The translations under genes and the position numbers were made by a program. A stretch of DNA of 21,369 nucleotides from Melampsora larici-populina 98AG31. Lineage: Eukaryota; Basidiomycota; Pucciniomycetes; Pucciniales; Melampsoraceae. Below the pieces are notes generated by a model. The model was given only the letters and a program-made list of their open reading frames with translations. It had not been told where the DNA came from and made no database searches. Below are positions 1 through 10,369 of this stretch, in pieces. The first letter of the stretch is position 1. Each line of letters opens with the position of its first letter. The stretch lies in contig NW_006768944.1 of assembly GCF_000204055.1 (NCBI RefSeq), positions 1 to 21,369 of the forward strand, given 5' to 3'.

Positions 1-180
1 AGATCTGAAAAGTTTTAGAAAATAAGAAGGAAGACAAACATATAACTCAATTATTTTGATTGATTCAATGGATTGATTGAGAGGAAAGGAGATTGATAGA
101 ATGGGTTCGTTGAACAAACATGAAAATAAAGCTGAGAATTGAGTAAAAATTCAGGGATGGGAGGAAGCAAAAGAACTCAC

Positions 181-478
181 CACCATGTAAATGGCCCTGT
201 AGCAGGTTGACATGCACGCACAGAGAGTTTTGAAATAAATCTGAAAGTATTTTGGTTGGATTTAGACTGAGAGTGTCGTTGAGCACCCTTTGTGAATATT
301 GATTTATTTATAGGATCTGCGGAATTCTTTGTCTTCATCTGGGGTCAACTGAATGTCAACACCACAGTTGATAAGGGGAAGATGTGCCTGTTGTGGTACC
401 TCTTTGATGGGTATTTACCGGGTCTAAGGAAAGACCTGTGTGTGCACGTCAACGTGTTACAAGGATATTTACATGGTG
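181..478. repeat. Imperfect inverted repeat, possible MITE
   Basis: Arms of about 43 nt at 181-223 and 436-478 are reverse complements of each other with about seven mismatches. Both arms contain CACCATGTAAAT at the outer end and read towards CACAG at the inner end. The 212 nt between the arms show no gene. I could not find a convincing target-site duplication outside the arms, so the outer limits are uncertain. The arrangement resembles a small non-autonomous DNA transposon, but an old foldback sequence is equally possible. Confidence 0.5.
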
Positions 479-1796
479 CATAGCACTTCAAATATAAATG
501 TGAATGTTTAGTGCCCCTCAATCCCTTGGCCTAACCGTGGTGTCCACATTGGTGGGTATGTGGTGTATAATGAGCTTTTTCAGATGATTGTTGCAGAAAG
601 TTCCTGCTGAATTTGTCATCCCTTCTTGGAACTGCTAACCCAACTATGCCCCTGTGGGCAAGCAAGCCGGCAAGAGAAGGACTTATATCATATCCAAAAA
701 AATTGACATAGGAGCCGTAAATTTTGGCTGGATACTTTTTCCACCTGCTATATCTCATTACTTTATGATTAAAAAAGAGACTATGCAGGTATGCCCGCAG
801 TGGCACCACCTCAATTTCCAACTTACTTCAACTATTCTAATCACGCAGTGGAATGAGCAACCAAACCTCAAAATTCCACAGATCATGAAAATAAATCCAC
901 CCAGGCTGATTGTCACAACATCACCTCACAGAAATTGAACGGTTTAGTGTCAGGAATCCTTGGAGGTGATCAAGAAGCTTGTCCAATATTTTATTGTGAC
1001 AGAGAGGGAAATGTGTTTTATCAATTGTACAAATTTTAACAAGCACTTGCTGTTTTGTAGTCATTGAATACAGTGTGATTAGAGTAGTAAAAGCAATCAG
1101 TAGCAGTGCCCACAAATTATCTGGTGGTTACACATAAGAATAACGCTCATGTTTCACTTACTTGTTGACTCCCATTCAATCATTGCAAGGCGCCTCTACA
1201 CAAAGTATCAACACTCAAGCTACAATTAGTTTGGACCAAGTATCACCTTGATATTGTCAGGTGATTGAATTTTCATGTAAAAGTTGTACTTGGTTTTGAT
1301 TTGGTTGTTTTTGATTGTGCCGCTTTGATATAACTAGGATAATTGCATCCTTTTGTTTCTACAGACAGCCATGTCAGCTTGATCCAAAGTAGTATAATGA
1401 TTCATACTCACCTTCAATGAAGTTCTCTAAAAAAATTGCCAAAACAAAATTGTCTGTGGAATATTCACACAGTGCTTGCATTACCCATTGTATAAAACCA
1501 TCCTTGAGCTTGTAACTTTTTTGTTGCATTGCATCCAGGGGTTGAATTTGATTTGAATTGGTTTGTTCTTGAGCAGAGTTACTATTGAAAGTTTCAAACT
1601 GTATAAATCAAGGGTCAAAGATTGTAAATTTATAGATAAATAGGGGTTTGCTTTGAAAGAGGATATTGACATTGCTTTTAATTTTTCTGTAGGTTGACAA
1701 ACACTAATTAACTGTTTTCTTAGTTGAGACTTTTCTCCACTTCAGGTTGCTTTTTCATTGTTATGAGTCAGTTACAATGTTTGGCTTGGAAACCTA
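479..1796. other. Intergenic, no gene recognised
   Basis: About 1.3 kb with only short open frames. I looked for exon joins with GT-AG borders that give a recognisable protein and found none. No RNA gene was seen. It may hold old transposon remnants that are no longer readable. Confidence 0.5.
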
Positions 1797-2021
1797 CAGC
1801 CGTTCCAACAATTAACGGTAGAATTCTTCATTGGTGTGTTGCATACGAATTTAATCCAAAAGTCAAAAACTGGTTAAAGCCGGCTCAAAGTGACAGGTCT
1901 CCCATGCCTCCTTGTTCATTTGCGTGCAAAACTGGGTTTAATCCAGTTTTGACCTCTCTAGATTTAACCTCAAGAGCAACACACGATCAAAGAATTCTGC
2001 CGTTAATTGTTGGAACGGCTG
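1797..2021. mobile_element. Tc1/mariner-like MITE, 225 bp, TA flanks
   Basis: The termini form an inverted repeat: the first 32 nt (1797-1828, beginning CAGCCGTTCCAAC) match the reverse complement of the last 32 nt with one mismatch. The dinucleotide TA lies immediately outside on both sides (1795-1796 and 2022-2023), the target duplication expected for Tc1/mariner/pogo transposition. Weaker complementarity continues inward (for example GTGTGTTGC on both arms), so the whole element is close to a palindrome. It also has a short internal hairpin at about 1926-1950 (CAAAACTGG, 7-nt loop, CCAGTTTTG). It has no coding capacity and would need a transposase in trans. A 113-codon open frame crossing it is a by-product of the palindrome. 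Confidence 0.85.
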
Positions 2022-2023
2022 TA

Positions 2024-2741
2024 CTTGCTACATTCAAATTGCAAGCCTTGAATTTAAAGGAATAAGAGTTTGATGTTGACATTTGATAGTGAGGTGAATC
2101 AATAATATTGAAGGAACATGGTGAGTTTAGTAGATTTCTAGACAAAGTTAGCAGGCAAAGTTGGCTGGATTGATAAAAGACAGTGGCTGGGGAGCAATTG
2201 GATCCAAAGAAATTGCAGTAGCAAACGATTAAATTGAAATTGAACATGTGAAGGTTATTGGTGATTTATGTATGATGGGGTGTAAATCAAATTTTGGCTG
2301 TGTTCCAATGTTGTCTTTTCATATCCTAAACTGAGGACCACAGTAAGAAAAGTACCGGGAATTGTTAGCAACATATAGGATGCTGAGTTGTAGGCAGTGG
2401 CACTACATCAGGCCACAGAGGAAAAAAGTAAACACAAAGAAAAGGCAATAAGGTGCACAGAACGTTTGCCAAAGCAAGAACAATAGAACATGGTAGGACA
2501 AAGAAGGATGTCTCTTACAACTGTTTGTGGGTTTTCTTTCACCATGAGCTTCACTTCATATGTGGTACTACAGTTACATATGTCATGGAAGACTCAAAGG
2601 CAACTCCAGACAAGCTAGAAAACCTATGCCAAAGCTGGGGCTAATACGGTAGACAAGACATGAGGTGTCTTCCAACCATTTCTTGATTTTTAATATTTGA
2701 TTTTTGATTGTGGAATTTGGAATTTGGAATTTTTCCCCTTG
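2024..2741. other. Intergenic, no gene recognised
   Basis: No open frame or splice pattern here gives a recognisable protein. A short direct repeat of TGGAATT units (about 2710-2731) precedes the next mobile element. Confidence 0.45.
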
Positions 2742-2749
2742 GACTGGCC

Positions 2750-3065
2750 TAGGGCTGTGACCCGGACCCGGCACCGCTCAGCCGACTCTGCCTGGTGACT
2801 TTCACAGATCTGACAGTACCCGCCCTGGGGAATCCAGATTTGGCTTGATGATAGTTGAATATGGCCCTGTGGGTACTTCAGGCGACCTGAGAGCCTGAGC
2901 CCGCCGGGGCGCTGACCCTTCTTTTGCCAAAAAAAAATGCCTTCATGCTAGTCTCCTACCGCCCCTGGTTTGCCCCGAGCTGTTTTTGGAGGTCATTGGG
3001 CTCACTCAGGGCTGAACTTGGCCCCGGTGCCAGCCATGAGCTCACAGGGTTGGGTCACAGCCCTA
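2750..3065. mobile_element. hAT-type MITE, 316 bp, with 8-bp duplication
   Basis: The element begins TAGGGCTGTGACCC and ends with the exact reverse complement of those 14 nt. It is flanked on both sides by the perfect 8-bp direct repeat GACTGGCC (2742-2749 and 3066-3073). An 8-bp duplication and a terminus fitting YARNG (here TAGGG) are characteristic of hAT transposons. The element is clearly richer in G+C than the surrounding DNA and has no coding capacity. It is 79 bp from a second element of the same class. Confidence 0.92.
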
Positions 3066-3144
3066 GACTGGCCTGCTATGTACAATACTATTATGTAATC
3101 ACATACTACATATACATAGTCCTTCAACCATATCATGCCTCAAT

Positions 3145-3552
3145 TCAGGATGCGGGCGCAAAAAAATAACACGCCTAGGTGTTAGGTGCGCCTAAAGATC
3201 TTGAAAAGAAGGTGGGCACACCCAAAAGCCTGTATGCCTCATAGTGAGAAAGTGGGGCTTTCCTCGTGTTTTTTTCTTATAGAAATACATTTCAAGTTGT
3301 TTTATGAATCAACTTCAATCAACAATTGGCCTTCAAACAATCTATCTTCTACCTTATCCGCAACAAATATGTATTTAAGGTTGGTCAAAATGCATTTCCT
3401 GAATTTGTTTCACATTTTTTTCATGTTTTTTGATGTTTGTCCGGTAAAACTTAAAAGGCCGCGCCTAACGCGCCCCTGGCGCCTAGACGCGCCCGTTTTC
3501 CACAATAACGCGCCAGGGCGCGCCTTTTTTTAAGGCCGCCCCCCCATCCTGA
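3145..3552. mobile_element. Second hAT-type MITE, 408 bp, with 8-bp duplication
   Basis: The terminal inverted repeat TCAGGATG...CATCCTGA is bounded by the perfect 8-bp direct repeat GCCTCAAT (3137-3144 and 3553-3560). The right end is strongly GC-rich, with repeated GCGCGCC/GGCGCC words that can pair with similar words near the left end (GCGCC, CGCCTAGG). The middle is AT-rich. It has no transposase. The short terminal repeat plus 8-bp duplication fit a non-autonomous hAT element, although the terminus is less typical than that of its neighbour. Confidence 0.88.
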
Positions 3553-3560
3553 GCCTCAAT

Positions 3561-3949
3561 CGTCACTTGGCAGCGTCTCCATCAACTACACCAGATGGTG
3601 ATTGTTTAGATCGTGGTCACCGCGACTTTGCTCAATAGCGGTTCACACTTAATGATTCCCGCGGTGTTAATAGCACCCTTTAATAGCAAATCTACCGGCG
3701 TGCAAATCCCGGGTGACTCTCAGATTGTGCATGTTTGAGCACAAGTTTATGCCCATGTGTCCATTCAAATTGATCGGTCACATAATCTTTCTGCTGTTGA
3801 CCGTGTTTGTTAGCTAAGTATTTGGACCTCACGTAAACCAACTTGAACCTCTTTATGAATGACTTTGAAGAGTTTGATCGGTGTTGACTAATCTTCTTGA
3901 CCTGTTCATACCCCAACGTTTCCTTGGGTTTGAGTTTAAGCATACTACA
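3561..3949 (+). promoter_or_regulatory. Upstream region of the bestrophin-like gene
   Basis: The 389 nt between the hAT-type MITE and the start codon of the bestrophin-like gene hold no other gene that I can see. They must contain its promoter and 5' leader. No clear TATA box lies at a typical distance. The start codon context is CTACAATGGC. The MITE ends within 400 bp of this start codon and could influence expression. Confidence 0.4.
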
Positions 3950-6492
3950 ATGGCTTCATTCGTTCATCAACAAAAATCTGATTCATCCTATTCCCCTTTC
4001 CATGAAAAAAGAGAAACCGAACGAGAGCAAATATTATTGAACCCATTTCGAGCGTGAGTGTTAAGAAACTACTGCTCAGAGCGTCATGCCTAAAACCGTC
4101 TTCAACCTTTTGATTTTTGGCCTCTCCACAGCCCTTCTGTAATACTTTTCTTCAAAGCTATCACTCTTTGGGCGATTTGGCCAAGCGTAAGAATGGTTTT
4201 GAAATTATCTGACTGACTCCAAATCCATTCTGCTGATCTATTGCGCTTTGATTCTTGGGTGTATGCACCGTTTTGTATTGTTTGTGAACGTAATCAGATT
4301 GCTTTTTTCACAGCATGGGCGACGTTTGTCATTCTGATTGATCGTGAAGTTACGTCCCTGCACCTCGTCAGTTCTCTTTTAAATTTGTCAAACTATTTTA
4401 TTCTTACTGATAACTGCGTCCATTACATGTTTGATCCAATTTGATCTATCAAAGCCCGCTACACTGTTGACTGTACTAGGTAAACCACCTCTACTTTTGA
4501 CTGATATTCAAAAATGCAATTTTGTTCAGGTAGAGTTCGATGACAAGATATTGACAAGATACCTTTGAATCGTAGGGACGGTGATCGGTTTCGTAGTTTC
4601 CTACCGAACCTCAAGTGAGTCCAAAAACCTTGCATTTTGATCACTAGCAGTGCAGTTTATTTACCCTTCCATCATACAATAATAGGTGCTTATGAGCGAT
4701 ACAATGATGGGCGTAAACAATGGTCTTCGATCATTCTAGCTGGACGCACGTTCGCTCGTCTCATCTGGTTGCATTGTCCTGATGCGCCTAGGCCGTTCGA
4801 TCCGAAGGAGCCTCCCACTGAAGAGGAGGTGGGCATGAACTCCCTGCTTGACAGATAGAGATGTCACAATGTTGATGTTTATTCTAAATGAATGAACAAA
4901 TACAAGCGCCTACGGTCGATTATAGAAAAGAAAACAATCATCAACTTGGTTGAAGGCTTTGCTGTTAGCTTGAAGCATCACCTACGCGGGGGTAAGTTTG
5001 GTTGTTCTTCTATCTTAATCCACATGGTGTGATTGACATTGATCGACTTATTCAATAGAACATGGAATCTACTATGAGGACTTGTATCGTGCGTAAGATT
5101 TCTTGACGAGAAAGGCTCATCTTTTTTCCCCTGCAGTGTTAAAGAATTATATGTGATACCAGATCTGGCGTGTTTTCTACCCAAGTATGCTTCTCCTGCT
5201 GGACGTCTCATCGATCGACATAACCTTGATTTCACCTCCACCAAAACCTGCGCTTCAGCTGATCAGCCTATGGAGACGAATAATGCCAATTGCGATGGAA
5301 CGATTGATACACCTCAGACTGCTTCCACCCTCTTTGAGCCTGAAACCCATCAGAATAGCGAAAGAGTCAACGACAAAAGCCTACCTACCTCTAGACAACA
5401 GACTTTGAGACCACACGTGAATGGATCCCTGAATCCTTTCAAGCCAGATCGTGAACTTTTGCCTGCTTACAATCCACCCAAGAGTAGTTTTGTGGAAATC
5501 TTCCCAATCTGTTCAATATTTCGAGCTCTTTGGAAGGTAGAAGTGTTTTTTTGCATGATTGATATCAAGATGAATGAGTGTGTGCTGAGATGTTTTCAAA
5601 AAATAACTAGGGAACTAGGAATGTCACAGGCTTACGTCGTCGAAAGGAAGCATATTCTAAAATGATACACGATGATAACATTCCACTTGAGATCATCTGG
5701 TATATTGATAGCTATGTAGCAAAACTGCAACTATGTAAAGTGATCGAGTAAGTTTCATCTCAGCTCAAAACAATGATTCAGCATTGACCTAAAGCTTTGA
5801 CTCTCTGCGAGCTGCAATCAGCGTACCCACAGTAAACTCGCTTCTTGCATCAATATTAACAATGTCAGATTGCTTGACAAATTTGGATAAGATCTTAACA
5901 ACCCCAATCCCATATGGATACATCGTACATTTGAAATTAGTTATATGGGGTTACCTCATCTTCTTACCTTTTCAACTTGTGAATACATTTGGTCTTTGTA
6001 CAATTCCAGCTACTGCTCTTGTTGCAATTGCATTTTTAGGTTTTATGAGGGTAGGTCAAGAAATTGAGAATCCATTTGGATATTGTGAGTCACTGTTGTC
6101 TTTTCACAAATTTATCAACTCTCTTCTTTTTCTTACCTGGGGGTTTGATCTTGTGGTGATTTTTTTGATTCAGATTTGAATGATTTGGATATGGATTATT
6201 TCTGTCACCATCTCATTGCTCCTGAGCTTGCAAAAATTACGTAAGTCTTCAAATCTTCCCTCTAACTTCTATTCCATCTTTTGATCATCTTGTTGACCTT
6301 TGTTTCCTTCACAGAGCTTGGCCACCACCTGATCCTTCCGAGTTCATATTTTCTCCTTCCAACATTCCTTTGCTTGATAATCGTGATTTACGCTCTGGTG
6401 TGGATCTCCTGAATTCAGGTTTATCAGCTGATCAGCTTCAGAGATTGTTGATCACTCGTCGATCATCAATGAGTCCTATTGGTACAGTCTAA
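3950..6492 (+). CDS. Bestrophin-like (UPF0187/RFP-TM) anion channel, 13 exons, 522 aa
   Basis: This is a membrane protein of the fungal bestrophin-like family, expected to conduct chloride or other anions. Exons: 3950-4053, 4132-4186, 4298-4366, 4455-4479, 4576-4614, 4686-4828, 4907-4991, 5059-5088, 5163-5536, 5611-5747, 5822-6084, 6174-6240, 6315-6492. All twelve introns are GT-AG, 67-111 nt long, and every phase agrees, giving 1569 coding nt and stop TAA. Visible landmarks: FFTAWATFVILI near residues 54-66 (membrane), LPATLLTVLGTVIGFVVSYR then SSAYERYNDGR (residues 76-108, the family's conserved first helices), RPFDPKEPPTEEE, EKKTIINLVEGFAVSLKHHL, YYEDLYHLACFLPKYA, a polar linker of about 90 residues inside exon 9, DDNIPLEII, VPTVNSLLASIL, TTPIPYGYIVHLKLVIW, and IENPFGYYLNDLD. 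The start is the first ATG in frame. Family assignment is secure; ion selectivity and membrane location are inferred from the family. Confidence 0.93.
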
Positions 6493-8086
6493 AACCGACT
6501 GTTCTAAAATTACTCAAACTTTAGCATTGGGGTTTTTGTAATCTTTCATCTCCATCACATCTTTCCATTGAATCAACTTATATATATATCTCTTAGCCAC
6601 ATTACATGTAAGTCTTATTAATAATACGCATTTCTCATGAACTCTATTATTTTATTTTTGAAAGATATCTTAGCTTATCACTTTATATCATTTCTACATA
6701 ATGTGACGTTATTGGATACTCCTCATCAAATCATTGATATCCTTAAGGTTTGTTGATTTTACAAACACTCATATGGTGTGTAGAATTAGAAAGGGACGAG
6801 TTTTTGATACATCAAACAGGAGCCTATGCCGTGATAAGGAGCCTGGGCAAAGATCACCATTGATTTGAAGGTGTCTAGGCTCTTCCAAGTAGTTTACACG
6901 CAGACCAAAATGCTGAAGCTTCAAAGGGTCATATTTCGTTACCACACTTTACAATTGGAAAAATCCTCCCTAGAATTGAAATATCCCCTCCAATCAGAAT
7001 ATTTTGTGCTGGGGTAAACTAGGACAGGACTATTGTTTTGGACTTTTTATCATCCCATCTTGGCCTTTAATCAAGCCCGCCTACCTTTGTCAACAGTGAG
7101 ACATAAAGTGATGGTGACTGTGAAACTTCCATATACATGGTAGTGTGTCAGATCAGGTCAAAATATCTCTGAACGAGTCTTTGTTTATCAAGTGCAATGT
7201 TTCTTGAGCATACTTGTCAAGGGGTGAGTTTCTCATTGAAGGTGAACAGGCTCTTGCCTTGACCATTTGTATAAGATGTTATAGATGTTGGAACCTTTGT
7301 TCATTCATTGGCAATTTCTCTCAGATGACTAGGCATAACATCCAAGTACAAATGATGGATGGTGTCCAGGATGTTGAGGTTCTTTTACCACGTCAATACC
7401 AGAACATGAAAGAGACTCACAACAAAGGGTGTTCCGTCTGAAGTTCACCAGCAATAGATGCTTGGTCTCCAAGAATGAATGATGAAATGCGACATGCAGA
7501 AACACGCGTCGTGCTCAGGCATCCTGTATGTACAAAATGATTTGTGACTTTTGTGAGCAAGCTCAACGCCGTCCAAAATCATCTGCATATGACTGTTAGA
7601 TGAGTCTGTTAAAATGACGACACAGACCGACACGTAAACCCAACTCAACTATTACTTTCTCCATCTAGTTCTGTCCTCTTCAGGATCTCGATGCGTCGAG
7701 CACTATCGAGTACTGGTGGCGTCGAGAGTCCCTTGGGAGCACATGCTACAAACTAGAACTCAAACTTTCATGCAACAGCCTCTGATAAGCTCTGATATCC
7801 CTCATCATGTATTGGAAAAACCGTTGCAACCTTTGCTGTCACCACCGCCAACGTGGGCGTATTGCGCAAGCCACTCCTCCGCGTATATGTACACTCAGAG
7901 GAAGGCTTAAGCCCCATTGCCTGTCGGAAAGGGAAAAATATCATTCAACTATGCAGTTCATGATAAATAGCTTGATCTCAAGGCCGCTTACCTTGCCCTC
8001 AATCACCTTTCTCCGAATCAAAAGGACTCTCGCATTTTAAATAATAATACTCTTTGAAACAAATACCGTTCACTAAGATAGACAAC
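6493..8086. other. Intergenic, no gene recognised
   Basis: About 1.6 kb between the two host genes. It holds the 3' end of the bestrophin-like transcript and the promoter of the secreted-protein gene. Several short open frames occur (for example 7214-7441), but none has coding character or joins to neighbours by plausible splicing. No RNA gene or clear inverted repeat was found. Confidence 0.45.
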
Positions 8087-8955
8087 ATGTTCCAATCCTT
8101 CTTTTCTATTTTCGCTCTCCAAGTCGCTTGTAACTCCTTTTTAGGAGTTGATGGACGTCAGCAGGCAAGGCTCGTCCGAAGGACTCCAGATCCACCTCTC
8201 AACATCAACACTCTTACGGACAAATACACCTTCCCGAAAAACATTCGTTGGGAGTCTGGTACGATCAATAATGCCACTGCACCTTATCTCACGACTGCAC
8301 CATCGCAAATGCCAGGTGAAATCGATATCAGAGGCGCGGACGATGATGATGATGAAATTTTGACAACCATCAACACAGTAAGTCTAAACTTTGATCGGAA
8401 TTCCAGTGCGGAAGATGATTGATGTGATCCAAAATCGTACGTTTAGAACGCCGCTAGCTGTGATCCAGCCAGCTACTCAGGAACGGACAAGATGGAATTC
8501 GTTTTCCAGAAAGATCATTGGAACATCATCAACAACGGTAAAGGGGGCCCCATTCATTATGGTTACAAGCGTACAGCATCAGCTCCCAAGAATTCACTTG
8601 TTGGAGAAGTTAGACTCACCGAATCCCCGTACTCAATTGTGGCCTTAGTCTCAGGTGGGTCACACTAAATCTCATGTTACTATTGGCTTATCAAAGGCCA
8701 CACTGATACAGACTTATTTCATCAATTTGACACTTGGTATATGTTTTACCTTCCGATGATAGACAAGAACGATGGAAAATACACCATTGATGCTGAACCA
8801 AACTTAGGACTCCCATCTGTAAGCTGTTCTTAAGATTTCATGAGTCGAGCTGATTGTATGGGATTGAGATTTACTCGACTCTCAACTATGTTATATAGTG
8901 GGATCTCATCTCCTTGATGATTGTTGCAAGCAAACACAACGAGAAATGTTCATAG
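8087..8955 (+). CDS. Small secreted protein, 4 exons, 220 aa, candidate effector
   Basis: I do not recognise a family. Exons 8087-8377, 8447-8654, 8712-8818 and 8899-8955 join in phase across three GT-AG introns (69, 57 and 80 nt) to give 663 coding nt ending in TAG. The product begins MFQSFFSIFALQVACNSFLG, a short hydrophobic N-terminus that looks like a signal peptide with cleavage around residues 15-23. A positively charged stretch (QQARLVRR) follows, then an acidic run of five aspartates (near residue 90), and a region rich in aromatic residues (KDHWNIINN, HQFDTWYMFYLP). Apart from C15 in the signal region there are only two cysteines, one in AASCDP and one two residues from the end. An in-frame TTG lies upstream at 8054, but ATG 8087 fits the signal peptide. 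Small secreted proteins with little homology are typical of plant-pathogenic rusts, so an effector role is a reasonable inference. Confidence 0.78.
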
Positions 8956-9741
8956 ATGACAAGTTATCTTTGTGAGTCTTCTTGAACCTCCGAACCGTAT
9001 ATATCTTCAAAGTTTTCACATTGACTTTTGTCACTCCCCATGAAGCTTTCAGCTATGCTTGTCTAGATTTCATTGATTATCAACGCCATTGTGATTTACG
9101 ATCTAGAGTCAAATTCTCTTTGCAGTAGCAGTCTTAGACAATGAAATTCTAGCACGACCATTACAAGGTCAGAACCAAGTCATTCCATGAGCCATAACAC
9201 TAAATAGGATCTGAAACAATAGTAAGACGCTATGAATATATCCACATTCATATGAGAAATCCATTGGAAGGTTTTATGAGCATTCCTAAGTGTTTAACTA
9301 TCTCTATTTTAGATGAAAAGAAATATTACTTGACTAAATAAGACAATGGGAGACAACAAACCTGAATATGTCATTACCTTGTGAATGAAGACATTTGTTA
9401 GCAATTTGATAACACAAGATATAGGATGAAAAGGCAATCTTGTTTCTTAAATCAATGTTGGAACATTGCATTGTGCTCTATTGCGCTGCTGGCAACGGGT
9501 TCTGTTTGGTCCCACTTGCCGGTAACACAATTGTCAACTGAAGCCTCCGTTGTGTGCAAGGCGCAAGGCGCAATCATACTTAGACAAATAAAAGCCTTTG
9601 AATGGTGTTTTTTGGCAACTTGTTGATATTATGATATAATAACTACTGCAAACTTGCATACACAATTTCAATTAGTTTACTTGCCTTCCTTGAGTTTTCC
9701 CCCCCCAAATGCCTGAATGGCTTGATTTACCTCGGTGTACT
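8956..9741. other. Intergenic, no gene recognised
   Basis: No gene could be supported in this 786-nt AT-rich stretch. It includes the 3' end of the secreted-protein transcript. A 66-codon open frame at 9426-9626 has no recognisable motif and is probably chance. Confidence 0.45.
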
Positions 9742-9744
9742 TAT

Positions 9745-10367
9745 CACTGCAAACATTAATCAACTTCCCCAAGTGGGCAGGAAAAAATGATTGGGAGTAT
9801 CATTTGTCATAAAATGATCTATCACTCCACACCTGATCCATAACACCCACACTACATATGTGTAGCAGGCTCAGTGAATTGGTGGTCATCATGTACATAC
9901 AGTTCTGCTCAGTTATCTGCTCAGCAGGATGAGTTATTCATATGTAATACATGCTGTAACTTTTTTCAGATTGACAAAAGCATTCAAAAGATAGACTACA
10001 TACACTTACTCAACATTTTGGTGTAATCTCATCAACTCAACTGCATGTAATACCCTGTCTGTTACTAAGAAATAGCTTCAAAATTATTGCCTGAGCAGCT
10101 ACATAATTATATGTGGTGAATTCTTGGGACAATTTTTTCCAAGTCAAAAAATTTACATGTGGTATAACATGTGATTTATATATTCTTATGGGCAAAAAAC
10201 TGAGCAGACCTGTATGTACATGATAGAAAACTATTTACTTAGCGTACTGCACATATGTAGTGTGGGTGTTGAGGCTCAGGTGAGCGGTATTGAATCTTTT
10301 TATGACAAACTGTACTATTAATCATTTTCCTCCTCCAATGTGGGGAAGTTGAATGATGTTCATAGTG
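9745..10367. mobile_element. CACTA-like inverted-repeat element (MITE), 623 bp
   Basis: The ends read CACTG... and ...TAGTG and are flanked by the same trinucleotide TAT (9742-9744 and 10368-10370), matching the CACTA-type terminus and 3-bp duplication of the CMC superfamily. Two long imperfect arms of about 225 nt face each other. Within them, 9842-9862 and 10250-10270 are perfect 21-nt reverse complements, 9888-9902 and 10210-10224 are perfect 15-nt ones, and TCAACTTCCCC near the left end pairs with its complement near the right end. Weaker pairing runs to about 9976 and 10143. The central 165 nt are unpaired. No coding capacity is present. A transcript through it would fold into a long hairpin. 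The right end lies a few bases beyond the last stop codon of the hAT remnant. Confidence 0.75.
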
Positions 10368-10369
10368 TA

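Noticed and set aside
1724..2065. A 113-codon open frame
   Set aside because: It spans the mariner-like MITE, including both inverted ends, so it is explained by the element and has no protein signature.
5537..5629. Alternative acceptor at 5629 for the exon 9-10 intron of the bestrophin-like gene
   Set aside because: It would put the next exon in a frame that ends in TGA within a few codons. The acceptor at 5610 keeps the frame and the conserved DDNIPLEII segment.
7214..7441. 75-codon open frame with several cysteines
   Set aside because: No family motif, no plausible splice partners and no coding signature on either side.
8054..8086. Longer start for the secreted protein
   Set aside because: The upstream in-frame start is TTG, and beginning there would bury the signal peptide. 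ATG 8087 is the better choice.
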